64,000 bases of DNA from Escherichia coli (GCF_036503815.1 NZ_AP027764.1:3596001-3660000); one strand, 5' to 3'; positions 12,601 to 18,565 are shown, counted from the stretch's first letter. Made by a program: numbers and translations. Notes: generated by a model not told the origin, from the sequence alone.

Positions 12601-14275
12601 TATTTCCTGCAGCATCTGTCACGGTGACGAAAATCGTATTGGCTCCGCGATCCAGCGTGCGGGTTACCGCCGGGTCCAGTGCCACATTCCAGCTGCCATC
12701 TGCCAGCACGATGCCCGTCAGGACATGAGTGCCCAATTTCACCGTTACCGTACCGCCTGGAGAAGCACCGCTGACTTGTCCGGAGATGATCTGCGCGACG
12801 GCCTGCTCGGCATTATTAAGAATATCGTCGCCCGCCACGGTGTTAACGCTGACCACGGGTGCTGAGGTGTCTACCGTGAAATTCGCGCTGTTGCTGGTGG
12901 TGTTCCCTGCCCGATCGCTGACACTGGCATTGACAGCGTAGTTCCCCTCCGCCAGTGCCTGGACCTCCGTGGCAGGCAGCGTCACTTGCCAGGTTCCGTC
13001 GCTACCGACGGTTGCTGAATGGCTTTTCCCGTTGACGGTCAGGGTTACTGTTTGCCCCGCTTCTGCATTCGAAGTGCCGCTCAGTACCAGCGCGGCGTTA
13101 TGTTCCGCAGCACTGACGATGTTGTCCTGAGCGATGGTGTTGATAGCAAGTGTTGGCGGCTGGGTATCGACCGTTAGCAGCTGCGCTCCGGTGACCGTAT
13201 TGCCTGTGGCGTCTTTCCCGCTGACCAGCACTGCCTGATTCCCTTCGCCTAACGCCTGCGCATCGGCGGTCGGCACCTGCACGCTCCATCCACCGTTAGC
13301 GCCTACGCTGGTGGTGTAGGTTTTACCATTTAGCGTGACGGTGAGTTCGGTTCCCTGCGCCAGGTTGCTCGTCGTGCCAGAAAGCGTAAACCCGGCGGCC
13401 TGTTCGCTGGCGTTAATGATGTTATCGCCCGCGGTGATGGCAACCTGCACGCTGGCCTGACTATTGTCGATGGTTAACGTTATCGACCCGGCGTTGGTAA
13501 TGGTGCTCCCAACAATTTGCACCACCGACCAGGTGTGTTCGCCCGCACTTTGCGTAGGCAAATCGACGCTCCAGCGTCCATCGCTACCGACCTGGGTACT
13601 GGCGATGGTGTCACCATTGCTGTCTTTAATCTGGATGGTCGCCCCCGCCTGTCCGCTGCCGCTAAAGGTTGGCGTAGTGTCATCGGTGATATCGTTGGCG
13701 GAAAGAATACCGCGCTGATCGCCCTGATTATCGGTAACTAAAAATGATGGTGTGGCGTTGCCAGGCTCAGCGGGTGGTGTAGGGTTATTAATCACTTCCG
13801 TTTTCGAGTCGCCATCACCACCGCTTGCCAGCAGTGCACCAAGCGCACCACCACCTACCGCCGCCCCCGCCAGCCAACCCCACGGGAAGGCGCTGGTCTG
13901 AGCAACGGTATCAAGAAATGGCGCAATGCTTTCAATCGCAGTGGTCTGGGCAGTCAGTTCTACGGGGGCTAATCCACCCGCAGCAGTATCGGCGAAGGTG
14001 ACATGGGTTAGCTGTTGCCCATCGGCAAACACCAGTTCGGATTGTTCGCTGGTATTTGCCGCTTGCAGGAAATAACCGTTGCAGCGGATCACCGTGCCGT
14101 CCTGCATATAGATCAGCAGGTCATTTCCTTCACGGACGTAACGCGCAACGGCAGAGGCCTGAGCATGAACCTGCACCACGGAGGGCTCATAAATGACAAC
14201 CGTAACGTCGCCAGGATTAATCAGCGTTTGTTTGACGGATGTTTTTCGCGAAATAACATCAATAATCAGGCTCAT
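1..14275 (-). CDS. Giant type I-secreted BapA/SiiE-like Ig-repeat adhesin (3' end beyond the window)
   Basis: One minus-strand frame starts at ATG 14275 (MSLIIDVISRKTSV) and was checked to stay in the same phase near 13.9, 10.0, 3.75 and 0.05 kb; no stop was seen, so at least 4,758 residues are present. Residues 1 to ~155 resemble the BapA/LapF-type prefix, ending in a Gly/Ala-rich hydrophobic stretch (GWLAGAAVGGGALGALLASG, about 130-149). About 35 tandem ~100-residue Ig-like domains follow, then about six ~105-residue Ig-like domains with VRVxDLAGN strands, then FG-GAP/VCBS-like DxDxDGxxD units. There is no Sec signal peptide. From family knowledge this is a cell-surface adhesin exported by a type I system. 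The TolC-like gene lies 108 nt upstream on the same strand, so an operon is likely. The missing C-terminus should hold the secretion signal. It resembles the O157:H7 O-island 28 RTX exoprotein. The function as adhesin is inferred. Confidence 0.9.
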   Translation of the reverse strand, partial: MSLIIDVISRKTSVKQTLINPGDVTVVIYEPSVVQVHAQASAVARYVREGNDLLIYMQDGTVIRCNGYFLQAANTSEQSELVFADGQQLTHVTFADTAAGGLAPVELTAQTTAIESIAPFLDTVAQTSAFPWGWLAGAAVGGGALGALLASGGDGDSKTEVINNPTPPAEPGNATPSFLVTDNQGDQRGILSANDITDDTTPTFSGSGQAGATIQIKDSNGDTIASTQVGSDGRWSVDLPTQSAGEHTWSVVQIVGSTITNAGSITLTIDNSQASVQVAITAGDNIINASEQAAGFTLSGTTSNLAQGTELTVTLNGKTYTTSVGANGGWSVQVPTADAQALGEGNQAVLVSGKDATGNTVTGAQLLTVDTQPPTLAINTIAQDNIVSAAEHNAALVLSGTSNAEAGQTVTLTVNGKSHSATVGSDGTWQVTLPATEVQALAEGNYAVNASVSDRAGNTTSNSANFTVDTSAPVVSVNTVAGDDILNNAEQAVAQIISGQVSGASPGGTVTVKLGTHVLTGIVLADGSWNVALDPAVTRTLDRGANTIFVTVTDAAGNTGAASRAITLVGVSPLITINTVSGDDIISGAEKGAPLTLTGSTQQAETGQTVTVTLAGQSFTTTVQADGSWSLTVPAAAMGNLPDGAVAITASVTDLSGNTGNTSRTITVDSQAPALSIDSLTADNIINAAESGQDLQITGTTDAQPGQTVTVTLNGQTYQGVVQSDGTWSVTVPAANVGALADGNATVTASVNDVAGNLTSVSRVALVDATPPVVTINPVATDNVINTPEHTQAQIISGTVTGAQAGDIVTVTLNDVDYTTVVDASGNWSLGVPASVVSGLVDGSYPINVSVTDRAGNTGSQSLTVTVDTAAPVIGINTIAGDDVINASEKGADLQITGTSDQPVNTTITVTLNGQNYTTTTDTSGNWSVTVPASAVTALGQANYTVTAAVTSNIGNSNTASHNVLVDSALPGVTINPVATDDIINAAEAGAAQTISGQVTGAAVGDTVTVTLGGNTYSTTVQAGLSWSVSVPAADIQALGNGDLTVSASVTNQNGNTGSGTRDITIDANLPGLRVDTVAGDDVVNIIEHGQALVVTGSSSGLAEGTPLTVTINNVEYTTAVQADGGWSVGVTAAQVSAWPAGTVTVTVSGESSAGNPISITHPVTVDLTPAAITINTIATDDVINAAEKGANLTLSGTTTNVEPGQTVTVNFGGKNYTASVASDGSWSATVPAADLALLTDGSASAQASVSNINGNSASAVHNYSVDSSAPTIIINTVASDNIVNASEADTGVTVSGTTTAEAGQTITVIFGGKSYITTVAADNTWGLTIPAADLATLPDGAANVQASVSNVAGNNAQATHVYSVDATAPSVTINTIASDDILNATEAGSALTISGTSTAEAGQTVTVTLNGVNYSGNVQTDGSWSVSVPTGDLADLTASPYTVSAAVSDKAGNPTSATHNLTVDLAAPVVTINTVAGDDIINATEHAQAQIISGSATGATTGNTVSVTIGTTTYTTVLDANGNWSIGVPASVISALAQGDVTITATVTDSAGNSGTASHTVSVALGAPILAINTIAVDDIINATEKGADLSISGTSNQPAGTQVTVTLNGQNYTTTADASGNWSVTVPASAVGTLGEATYTVTAAATDVDGNSGSASHNVQVNTALPGVTINVVATDDIINAAEAGATQTISGQVTRAAAGDTVTVTLGGATYTATVQADLSWSVDVPASALQALGNGELTISASVTNSVGNTGNGTREITIDANLPGLRVDTVAGDDVVNSIEHGQALVITGSSSGLAVGAALTVVINNVTYGATVLADGTWSVGVPAVDVSAWPAGALTITASGSTTAGNPVSVTHPVTVDLSAVAVSINAITADDVINAAEKGAALTLSGSTSGVEAGQTVTVTFGGKTYTASVAANGSWSTTVPAADMAALRDGDASAQASVSNVNGNSATTTHAYSVDATAPTVTINTIAGDDILNAAEAGAALTITGSSTAEAGQTVTVTLNGANYTGTVQTDGSWSISVPPADLSALTASIYTVSAAVSDKAGNPTSVNHNLTVDTSVPVVTINTVAGDDVINATEHAQAQIISGSATGAATGSTVTVTIGSNTFTTVLDSSGNWSIGVPASVVSALANGTVTINASVTDAGGNSGSATHQVTVNTGLPTITFNAISSDNVLNADEKGQPLTISGSSTGLATGAQVTVTLNGHNYSATTDAAGNWTLTVPVSDLAALGQANYTVSASATSAAGNTASSQANLLVDSGLPGVTINTVADDDIINAAEAGADQTISGVVTRAAAGDTVTVTLGGNTYTATVQGNLSWSVSVPAADLQALGNGDLTITASVTNANGNTGSGTRDITIDANLPGLRVDTVAGDDIVNSIEHGQALIITGGSSGLNAGAALTVTINGVAYAATVQADGSWSVGIPAASVSAWPAGPLTVEVTGQSSAGNPVSVSHPFTVDLTAVAISINTVASDDVINAAEKGTNLTLSGSTSGIESGQTVTVTFGGKNYTASVAANGSWSVNVPAADLATLPDGAANVQASVSSASGNNASATHAYSVDASAPTLTINTIASDDILNATEAGSPLTISGTSTAETGQTVTVTLNGATYTGNVQEDGSWSVSVPTSALGALSASNYTVSATVNDKAGNPGSASHNLAVDTTAPVLTINTVAGDDIINDAEHAQALVISGTSTGGEAGDVVSVVLNGKTYTTTLDASGNWSVGVPAADVAALSSGAQTITASVSDRAGNSDDASRTVTVNLTAPAININTIAGDDVINAAEKGSDLALSGTSDQPAGTAITVTLNGQNYSATTDASGNWSVTVPASAVSALGEATYSVTASVTNAQGNSSTASHNVQVNTALPGVTINPVATDDIINASEAGSAQTISGQVTGAVAGSTVTVTLGGKTYTATVQPDLSWNVSIPAADWQALGNGELTVNASVTNAVGNTGSGMRDITIDASLPGLRVDTVAGDDVVNIIEHAQAQVITGSSSGFTAGTALTVVINNQTYAATVLANGTWSVGVPAADVSNWPAGTLNITVSGANSAGTQTSITHPVSVDLTTVAISMNSITSDDVINATEKGAALTLSGSTSGVEAGQTVTLTFGGKTYTTTVAANGSWSTTVPTADLAALRDGDASAQVRVTNVNGNSATTTHEYSVDSAAPTVTINTIASDNIINASEAAAGVTVSGTSTAETGQTLTVTLNGTNYQTTVQADGSWSLTLPASDLTALANNGYPLTATVSDLAGNPGSASKGVTVDTTAPVISFNTVAGDDVINNVEHAQAQIISGTATGAVAGDRLVVTIAGQQYVTSTDASGNWSVGVPANVVSGLADGTVTISATITDSAGNSSTQTHNVQVNTAVVSLSVSTISGDNIINAAEAGSALTLSGTGTNFATGTVVTVLLNGKGYSATIQNNGSWSVNVSAADVAALADGTSYTVSASAQDSAGNSATASRSVAVDLTAPVISINTVSTDDRLNAAEQQQPLTLNGSTSAEVGQTVTVTFGGKTYTATVAANGTWALNVPAADLASLGQGAQTITASVNDRAGNPGQTTHALTVDTVAPTVTIATVAGDDIINNAEQLAGQTISGTTTAEVGQTVTVTFNGQTWTATVGSGGSWSVFIPAQQFAGLSDGSYTISATVSDQAGNPGSASRGVTLNGDVPTVTINTFAGDDVVNAAEHGASLVISGTTTAPVGQTLTLTLNGKTYTTTVQTGGSWSYTLGSADVTALADGNAYVINASVSNAIGNIGSSNHTITVDLSAPAMGINIDSLQADTGLSASDFITSVSPVVVNGSLTAALASNETAQISIDGGVTWSTLTVTGTTWRYNDSRTLTDGNYLYQVRVIDAAGNVGATDSQNVVIDTTAPDPAVKTIAISAITTDTGLITNDFVTSDTTLAVSGTLGAALSAGESAQISIDGGTTWQNLAVNGLTWTYLDGRTLTDGNYNYQVRVIDTAGNIGATASQIVTVDTTAPLASKTITIAGISDDTGLSSSDFVTRDTTLTVRGTLGAALAADERAQISLDGGVTWATLTVNGTSWSYADGRTLTDGTWNYTVRVVDLAGNVGQTATQNVVVDTISPEAAKSITITGISDDTGASSSDFITSDTTLTVRGVLGAALGANEFAQISTDNGATWVNVTVAADGLNWTYVDGRTLTNGTTAWQVRVVDLAGNVGATGSQSAQIDTVNPAQVLTIASISTDTGSSATDFITSDTTLTLTGSLGAGLASGEVAQISLDGGATWTTLTTNGTQWTYTDSRTLTDGSYVYQVRVLDLAGNTGPVVSKTVVVDTINPTATPTIVSYTDDVGQRQGTFSNSQATDDTTPLLNGVLSAPLASGEVVYLYRNGLLLGAVTMVGALNWTYSDSGLVSGAYTYSARVVDLAGNITSSSDFVLTVDTSIPTTLAQITNQTTRDTTPIISGVITAALASGQYVEVVINGKTYTSQPGGAVVVDPAHNTWYVQLPDTDALAASATAYNVTAQVKSSAGNGNTANVSTGTVTVNAAIDYTPTWTTASKSTAWGLTYGLDTHGMWTVLANQQIMQSTDPLTWSKTALTLVQSGNNYATSSIADYNRNGTGDLFITRDDYGTGYINGFTNNGDGTFSSAIQVNVGTLTWYGSIVAFDKEGDGYLDFWIGDAGGPDSNTFLWNNAGTLTGNSTTANNGGSATVGGAVTGYLSLNEGSGVDLNNDGRIDLVQHTFNLNNNFTLSSLISQGNGTFVWGQNTVNTFLSSPGSGGNSTSVSMTWADFDGDGDMDLFLPA
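1080..3240 (-). repeat. Second Ig-like repeat block of the adhesin (~315-bp units)
   Basis: Recurring plus-strand marker sequences around 1147, 1471, 1780, 2105, 2421 and 2743 are spaced 309-325 bp. On the minus strand they encode the strand YxVRVxDLAGN. Each unit also carries DDTGxSxxDFITSDTTL and AQISxDGGxTW. The units differ in sequence and length from the ~299-bp block that precedes them in the protein, so this is a distinct Ig-like subtype. Confidence 0.8.
3240..13740 (-). repeat. About 35 tandem ~100-residue Ig-like domains
   Basis: A domain-linker marker (plus strand, roughly gcgttgatnacatcatcgcc; minus strand A/S-GDD-x-I/V-N-A) recurs from about 13,420 down to 3,240 at 34 intervals averaging 299 bp. 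Each unit encodes a GxTVTVTxxGxxY strand, a GxWSVxVP strand and a DxAGN-like strand. This is protein-level tandem duplication. The plus-strand open frames across the block are shadows of the same repeats. Confidence 0.9.
4796..12270 (-). repeat. Higher-order six-domain (~1.8 kb) super-repeat inside the Ig array
   Basis: Three independent sub-type markers recur with a ~1.795-kb period. Type A lies at about 4796, 6590, 8389 and 10180, with an extra copy at 10480. Type B lies at about 5105, 6901, 8697 and 10788. Type C lies at about 5371, 7166, 8960 and 11051. Successive steps are ~1,795, ~1,795 and ~2,091 bp, so the last interval holds one extra ~300-bp domain. The array therefore grew by duplicating blocks of six domains, with a later single-domain duplication. 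The right-hand boundary is approximate. Confidence 0.75.
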
Positions 14276-14383
14276 AATGGCATTCCTGATAAATGGCGCA
14301 TATCCTTAGCGAGTCCATTTATCTAAATCAGACAAAGGTAATCACTTAACAACGATGCATACCTGATATTAATAATGGCAGGA

Positions 14384-15739
14384 TTATTTCAAGTCGGGTA
14401 AGTCGTTGTATAAGCCCTGTTTAATTCCCGCTAATGGAATAAGGTTATTAACCGCAGCGGCATAATTCACTGCGGCGACCCAGCCATCATAATTGGCATT
14501 TATTTCAGCCGATTGCGCCTGAAAGACATCTTGCTCGACGGTTAATAGATCGTTCAGACTGCGTTTGCCCAATTTATATTCATTTTGGTACACATCTCGC
14601 GTTTTGTGCGCACTTTCGGATTGTGCTAAACCGGCTTCTTCGCGACCCCGTGCGCCGGTCCAGTTCGCATATGCCACAGACGCTCGTTGCAGCACATCCA
14701 GTTTTGCCTGTTCGACCTGCGAGGCAGAGATTTTTTGTTGCCCTTCAGCCTGTTGCACCTGGGCTGAAACTGCGCCGCCCTGATACAGCGGCGCGTTAAC
14801 GTTCAGTTGTAACTGGTCGTCCCAATACGAGCGGTCGCTGGTCTGGTAGCGCGTTTTACCCCCCTGAATACTGAGCGTTGGCCAGTATTGCGCTTTCGTT
14901 TTTTCCACGCCGTACTGTGCTGACTGGCGTAAGTTTTCTGCCGCCAGCACCAGCGGGATGGACTGGTAATCAATATTTTTCAGCGATACCGGCTGCTCGG
15001 CTAATTCAGCAGGTGGCGCGGCTATCGCCTCCGGCTGTACGCCAGTGAGCACCGCCAGTTGCGCTTTGGCGCTCGCCATCTGCGCCTGATATTGCTCCAG
15101 CGTTGAACGCATTCCGGCAATACGCGTCTGGGCCTGTAATTCATCCGACGATGAGTTCAGGCCAGCGTTAGCGCGCAGTGCCGCCATGTTGTAGACGTTT
15201 TCCAGCGAGTGGATATTACGTTGCGCCGCATCGCACAACGCCTGATAACGGCTGACTTCCATATAGGTCGTCGCCGTTTTTTCGGCTACGTCGGTTAAGG
15301 TTGCCATCAATTTAAAGCGGTAGCTGTCACGAGCGGCGGTTTGCAGTTTGATATCGTTATCTGTTTTACCGAAGTCATACACTAGCTGCGTCAGGGTTAT
15401 GCCATAAGAAACGTTATTATCCAGCCTGCCGCTGGAGTCCGTTTGTCGGGACGGCCCCGCGTTGCCGGTTAATCCAACGTGCGGATACCAGGCACTTTTG
15501 GCTTCATCAATTTGCGCTTCGCCAATACCTATCTGCGCCGCCTGTTGAGTGACGTCGGGATTTCGCGCAAAGGCGCGTAATATACTTTCCTGTAAAGATA
15601 ATCGGGCAACTGGCGTTACCGCTGGGGCGTTCGCCCATTGTGGCAGCGGTGCAGCAATTGTAGCTTCTCCCATCACCATAAAACTTATTAAAAAAATAAA
15701 CCCATTATTTTTACGGCTTTTAAACTGGAATCGCGCCAT
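14384..15739 (-). CDS. TolC-like outer-membrane channel protein of the adhesin secretion system
   Basis: The 451-residue protein begins with a basic start and a hydrophobic Sec signal peptide (FIFLISFMVMGEATIAA, about residues 14-30). Two TolC-family (OEP) repeat halves follow, recognisable by SLQESILRAFARNPDV near the N-terminus and KLGKRSLNDLLTVEQDVFQA near the C-terminus. TolC-family trimers form the outer-membrane duct of type I secretion systems. It is not E. coli tolC itself. Its place just upstream of the giant adhesin, on the same strand with a 108-nt gap, points to a dedicated LapE/AggA-like exit channel. Inner-membrane ABC and fusion components are not in the window. The family call is firm; the pairing with the adhesin is inferred from context. 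Confidence 0.9.
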   Translation of the reverse strand: MARFQFKSRKNNGFIFLISFMVMGEATIAAPLPQWANAPAVTPVARLSLQESILRAFARNPDVTQQAAQIGIGEAQIDEAKSAWYPHVGLTGNAGPSRQTDSSGRLDNNVSYGITLTQLVYDFGKTDNDIKLQTAARDSYRFKLMATLTDVAEKTATTYMEVSRYQALCDAAQRNIHSLENVYNMAALRANAGLNSSSDELQAQTRIAGMRSTLEQYQAQMASAKAQLAVLTGVQPEAIAAPPAELAEQPVSLKNIDYQSIPLVLAAENLRQSAQYGVEKTKAQYWPTLSIQGGKTRYQTSDRSYWDDQLQLNVNAPLYQGGAVSAQVQQAEGQQKISASQVEQAKLDVLQRASVAYANWTGARGREEAGLAQSESAHKTRDVYQNEYKLGKRSLNDLLTVEQDVFQAQSAEINANYDGWVAAVNYAAAVNNLIPLAGIKQGLYNDLPDLK

Positions 15740-16042
15740 AGATAAGTCACTTCCTTCCAGGTCATTATTTTAACTGGTTTTTATAACCAGTCTCATTTTA
15801 TTAAGAAGGGTAATAACTTGTGCATCTCTTTTGTCGATCATTGATATTGGCAAAGAAATGCAGTTAAAAAGCTTATACGTTATTTATTTAGAATACACTA
15901 CGACTTTTAGATTACCATCATACGCATTAAGAATAATCCACAGCAATAAGTGATTAGTATCACAGATTTATCGCGTATATATCATTTTTTTGTGACTTAT
16001 TTATTAAAGGAATAAGAAAGGAAATTTGAATTAAAGACAAAG
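15740..16042. promoter_or_regulatory. AT-rich intergenic region upstream of the secretion operon
   Basis: About 300 bp between the TolC-like gene and the end of ybaT contain no convincing ORF or RNA gene. Base composition is strongly AT-rich compared with both neighbours. The region must carry the promoter for the TolC-like gene and adhesin. A CRP-like palindrome lies at 15949-15964. I could not assign -35/-10 boxes with confidence. Such AT-rich leaders are often H-NS targets, which is inference here. Confidence 0.5.
15949..15964. promoter_or_regulatory. Candidate CRP site upstream of the adhesin operon
   Basis: The sequence AGTGATTAGTATCACA matches the CRP consensus TGTGA-N6-TCACA at 9 of 10 informative positions. 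It contains a perfect GTGAT-TAGT-ATCAC inverted repeat. It lies about 210 nt upstream of the TolC-like start codon, a plausible activator distance if the leader is long. No binding data; sequence match only. Confidence 0.4.
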
Positions 16043-16065
16043 GCGCAGTACAGAAAGTACTGCGC
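16031..16065 (-). terminator. Intrinsic terminator candidate for glsA-ybaT
   Basis: A perfect 9-bp stem (GCGCAGTAC / GTACTGCGC, loop AGAAA) lies at 16043-16065, 11 nt past the ybaT stop codon on the minus strand. It is followed in the direction of transcription by a T-rich run (CTTTGTCTTTAA). The T-tract is interrupted, so strength is uncertain. Confidence 0.6.
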
Positions 16066-16076
16066 GCAGAGAGGTT

Positions 16077-17369
16077 TTATACGGCTTTATTGCGCTTCAT
16101 GACCATTGCCACAATAAGGCTGAGTAAGAGTGCGCCAATAATCCATATCAGCGCACGACTGCCCTGGGACCACAGACTGTAGATGAAGCCAACGATCACC
16201 AACAACATAACCAACGTGCCAACGATAAGAATCGGCAACGAGGCATGGATATCATGACGCAGGCGCATCGCCACCACAAACACCGCCAGGTAGCAGATCA
16301 AAAAGGTGGCACTGGCAACGCTGGCGAGTGAGCCTAAATTCAGCGCCGCCGTCATCAGCATAATCAACACCACGACGATGATGTTGCCCCAGGTACTCTG
16401 CCGCCACAGAGGTTTATTCATTAGCTTCGGCAGTTCGCGTTCGCTGCCCATGTTGTCCATGATGTTAAACACGGCGAACAGGTTCGCGTTTATGGCTGAA
16501 GCCGTCGCCAGTAAAGCGCCGATGACGACGATCACATAACCCACATGCCCGAGCAGCGGAGAAGCTGCCTGCGCTACGGCGGTATCGGCATATTTTTCTA
16601 ACTCTAATGCCGATACATCGCTAAGCAGTACCAGCGCCAGCGCGATGTAAAGCAGTGTGGTAACGCCAATCGCCACCAGAAACGCCCGTGGCATAATGAC
16701 CGCCGGATCTTTCACTTTATCCGCCGCGTTCGCCATCATGCCAAAGCCCGCATAGGCAAGGAAGGTTATCCCGATACAGGAGAAGAACGCACCGGAGCTG
16801 GGAGGCGCAGAGACGGAAATATGCGCCGGTTGTAGCGACCAGACACCGGCAATAATCAGCAATAACAGGATCATCATTTTAATGCCGACGAGGATCACTT
16901 CCAGCCGTCCTACCGCATGGTTGCTTAAGGAGTTGAATAGCGTCATCACCGCAATGATCCCCAACGCGTAGAGCAGAATAAGGTGCTCCTCCTGGCTGCC
17001 TTCATGCAAAAACTGCACGGCATAAGCGCCAAAAGCACGGGCGACCATGGCGATGCTTACCGCCAGCGTCAACAGGTACAGTAACGAGAGCGCCAGCGAA
17101 AAGACGCCGTTGCCTAATCCGCGTCGAAAGAAGTCGATAATACCGCCATTGCTGGGATAGCTCGCCCCCAGACGCGCATAGGCATAACCAGAAAACATCG
17201 CCACAATACCACCAAAAGCAAAGGCGACCCAGGTCGAGGCTTCCATTAGCAACGCAGCCTGCCCCAGCAGCGCGAAGATCCCCGCCCCCACCATTGCCCC
17301 AATGCCAATGGAAACGACGTTCCATAGACCGAGGGGTTTGTTACCGTTATTACCTTCCGTGTTCATCAT
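16077..17369 (-). CDS. ybaT: YbaT, APC-family amino acid permease
   Basis: The 430-residue product is an inner-membrane transporter with about 12 hydrophobic segments. The amino acid-polyamine-organocation signature GAMVGAGIF lies at residues 24-32, and glycine-rich helices follow, including GIGAMVGAG and GFGMMANAADK. Length equals the known E. coli YbaT. It lies 2 nt after the glsA stop codon, so the two genes form an operon. A glutaminase paired with an amino acid transporter fits the glutamine-dependent acid resistance described for YbaS/YbaT. The substrate, presumably glutamine or glutamate, is inferred from context. Start: tandem ATG codons at 17369 and 17366; the first is used here. The accessory island begins just behind this gene. 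Confidence 0.93.
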   Translation of the reverse strand: MMNTEGNNGNKPLGLWNVVSIGIGAMVGAGIFALLGQAALLMEASTWVAFAFGGIVAMFSGYAYARLGASYPSNGGIIDFFRRGLGNGVFSLALSLLYLLTLAVSIAMVARAFGAYAVQFLHEGSQEEHLILLYALGIIAVMTLFNSLSNHAVGRLEVILVGIKMMILLLLIIAGVWSLQPAHISVSAPPSSGAFFSCIGITFLAYAGFGMMANAADKVKDPAVIMPRAFLVAIGVTTLLYIALALVLLSDVSALELEKYADTAVAQAASPLLGHVGYVIVVIGALLATASAINANLFAVFNIMDNMGSERELPKLMNKPLWRQSTWGNIIVVVLIMLMTAALNLGSLASVASATFLICYLAVFVVAMRLRHDIHASLPILIVGTLVMLLVIVGFIYSLWSQGSRALIWIIGALLLSLIVAMVMKRNKAV

Positions 17370-17371
17370 GA

Positions 17372-18304
17372 TCAGCCCTTAAACACGTTATAGCCGAGTT
17401 GCTTAGCGACCGATGCCACCATTTTTTGACCGCGAACACTGTTGCCTTCTTCGTCCAGTGGTGGTGAAAACGCGGCAATTCCCATCACGCCAGGGACGAC
17501 CGCCAGAATACCGCCACCTACACCGCTTTTGCCCGGTAAACCAACGCGATACGCCCAGTCACCGGAGCGACCATACAGCCCTTCCATCATCATTTCGGCC
17601 AGAATGTACGGCACATTGTCGGCCTGAAGAACGCGTTTATGCGTCAGCGGATTCACTCCGCCCGCCGCCAGCGTCGCGCCAAGCGTTGCCAGTTCAATAG
17701 TATTGATGAGCGTGGAGCACTGACGGGTATACACGTCACAGGCTTCCATTGCATCACAATAGAGATATCCGGCGGAGTACAGCAGCCAGGCTATGGCCCG
17801 GTTATGGAAGTTGGTTGTTTGTTCCGACTGGTTGACTTCATCAGAGAGCGCTACCTGCTCACCAGCCAGTTGTTGTTGGATATGTAAAATTCGCTGCCAG
17901 CGTTGTTCAGTATTTTCAGCGTTAATCAGGCTGGTGGTGGCAATAGCGCCAGCATTTACCAGTGGCGAAAGCGGTTTGCCGCCATGCAACTCTAAGGCGA
18001 TAACCGAGTTAAAGGGCAATCCGGTCGGGTCAGCGCCAACTTTGTCCTGTACCGCCTGCGGGCCGACATCTTCTAACGCAAGGGCTAACGTACAGACTTT
18101 TGAAATGGATTCCAGCGCAAAGCGGTAATCACTGTCACCCGCGCTAAAGACTTTACCATCGCAGGTCACGATAGCCACTGCCGCTAGTTGACTGGGCACA
18201 TTCGCCAGAAAGGGAATGTAATCGGCATTTTGTCCGCCGTTAAGTGAGTGAAATTGGGTGTAAGCCTGATCCACTGCCTGCTGTAATGTGTTTGCATCTA
18301 ACAT
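17372..18304 (-). CDS. glsA: Glutaminase 1 (YbaS)
   Basis: The 310-residue enzyme hydrolyses L-glutamine to glutamate and ammonia in the cytoplasm. It belongs to the serine-dependent beta-lactamase-like glutaminase family. The catalytic S-x-x-K motif is S66-I-S-K69, and downstream family signatures include VNAGAIATTSLIN and GKSGVGGGI. Length matches the E. coli enzyme. It is first in a two-gene operon with ybaT. Released ammonia consumes protons, so the pair serves acid resistance (established for E. coli). The ATG at 18304 is preceded by AAGGAG on the minus strand at good spacing. No truncation is seen. Confidence 0.95.
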   Translation of the reverse strand: MLDANTLQQAVDQAYTQFHSLNGGQNADYIPFLANVPSQLAAVAIVTCDGKVFSAGDSDYRFALESISKVCTLALALEDVGPQAVQDKVGADPTGLPFNSVIALELHGGKPLSPLVNAGAIATTSLINAENTEQRWQRILHIQQQLAGEQVALSDEVNQSEQTTNFHNRAIAWLLYSAGYLYCDAMEACDVYTRQCSTLINTIELATLGATLAAGGVNPLTHKRVLQADNVPYILAEMMMEGLYGRSGDWAYRVGLPGKSGVGGGILAVVPGVMGIAAFSPPLDEEGNSVRGQKMVASVAKQLGYNVFKG

Positions 18305-18495
18305 CTTTTGTTAACTCCTTTTTATAGATGCGGGAGGGGATTCCTCACCCCGGTGCCGATTTTCAGGCATCCTGATTTAACTTAGCACCCGCGACTTAAC
18401 TACAGGAAAACAAAGAGATAAATGTCTAACCCTGATGCAAATTGAGCCGATTTTTTAATCTTTACGGACTTTTACCCGCCTGGTTTATTAATTTC

Positions 18496-18526
18496 TTGAC
18501 CTTCCCCTTGCTGGAAGGTTTAACCT
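18496..18526 (+). promoter_or_regulatory. CueR-controlled copA promoter
   Basis: A -35 box TTGACC (18496-18501) and -10 box TAACCT (18521-18526) are separated by 19 bp, the over-long spacer typical of MerR-family promoters. The spacer region contains a perfect dyad ACCTTCC-N7-GGAAGGT (18499-18519). This is the established CueR operator architecture of E. coli copA: Cu(I)-bound CueR distorts the DNA and activates. cueR itself is not in the window and would lie beyond the adhesin island. Confidence 0.92.
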
Positions 18527-18565
18527 TTAACACAGTCAGTCAACACTGTCTTAAAGGAGTACGTT

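Noticed and set aside
3240..13740. Possible CRISPR or satellite array because of regular spacing
   Set aside because: Units are ~299 bp, diverged, and encode Ig-like domains in frame; there are no short identical repeats with unique spacers.
608..13741. Dozens of plus-strand open frames of 60-227 codons, often Pro/Ser/Val-rich, repeated along the left 14 kb
   Set aside because: They are antisense shadows of the GC-rich, strongly repeated adhesin gene. The minus frame is continuous, has recognisable domains, and the shadows repeat with its ~300-bp period.
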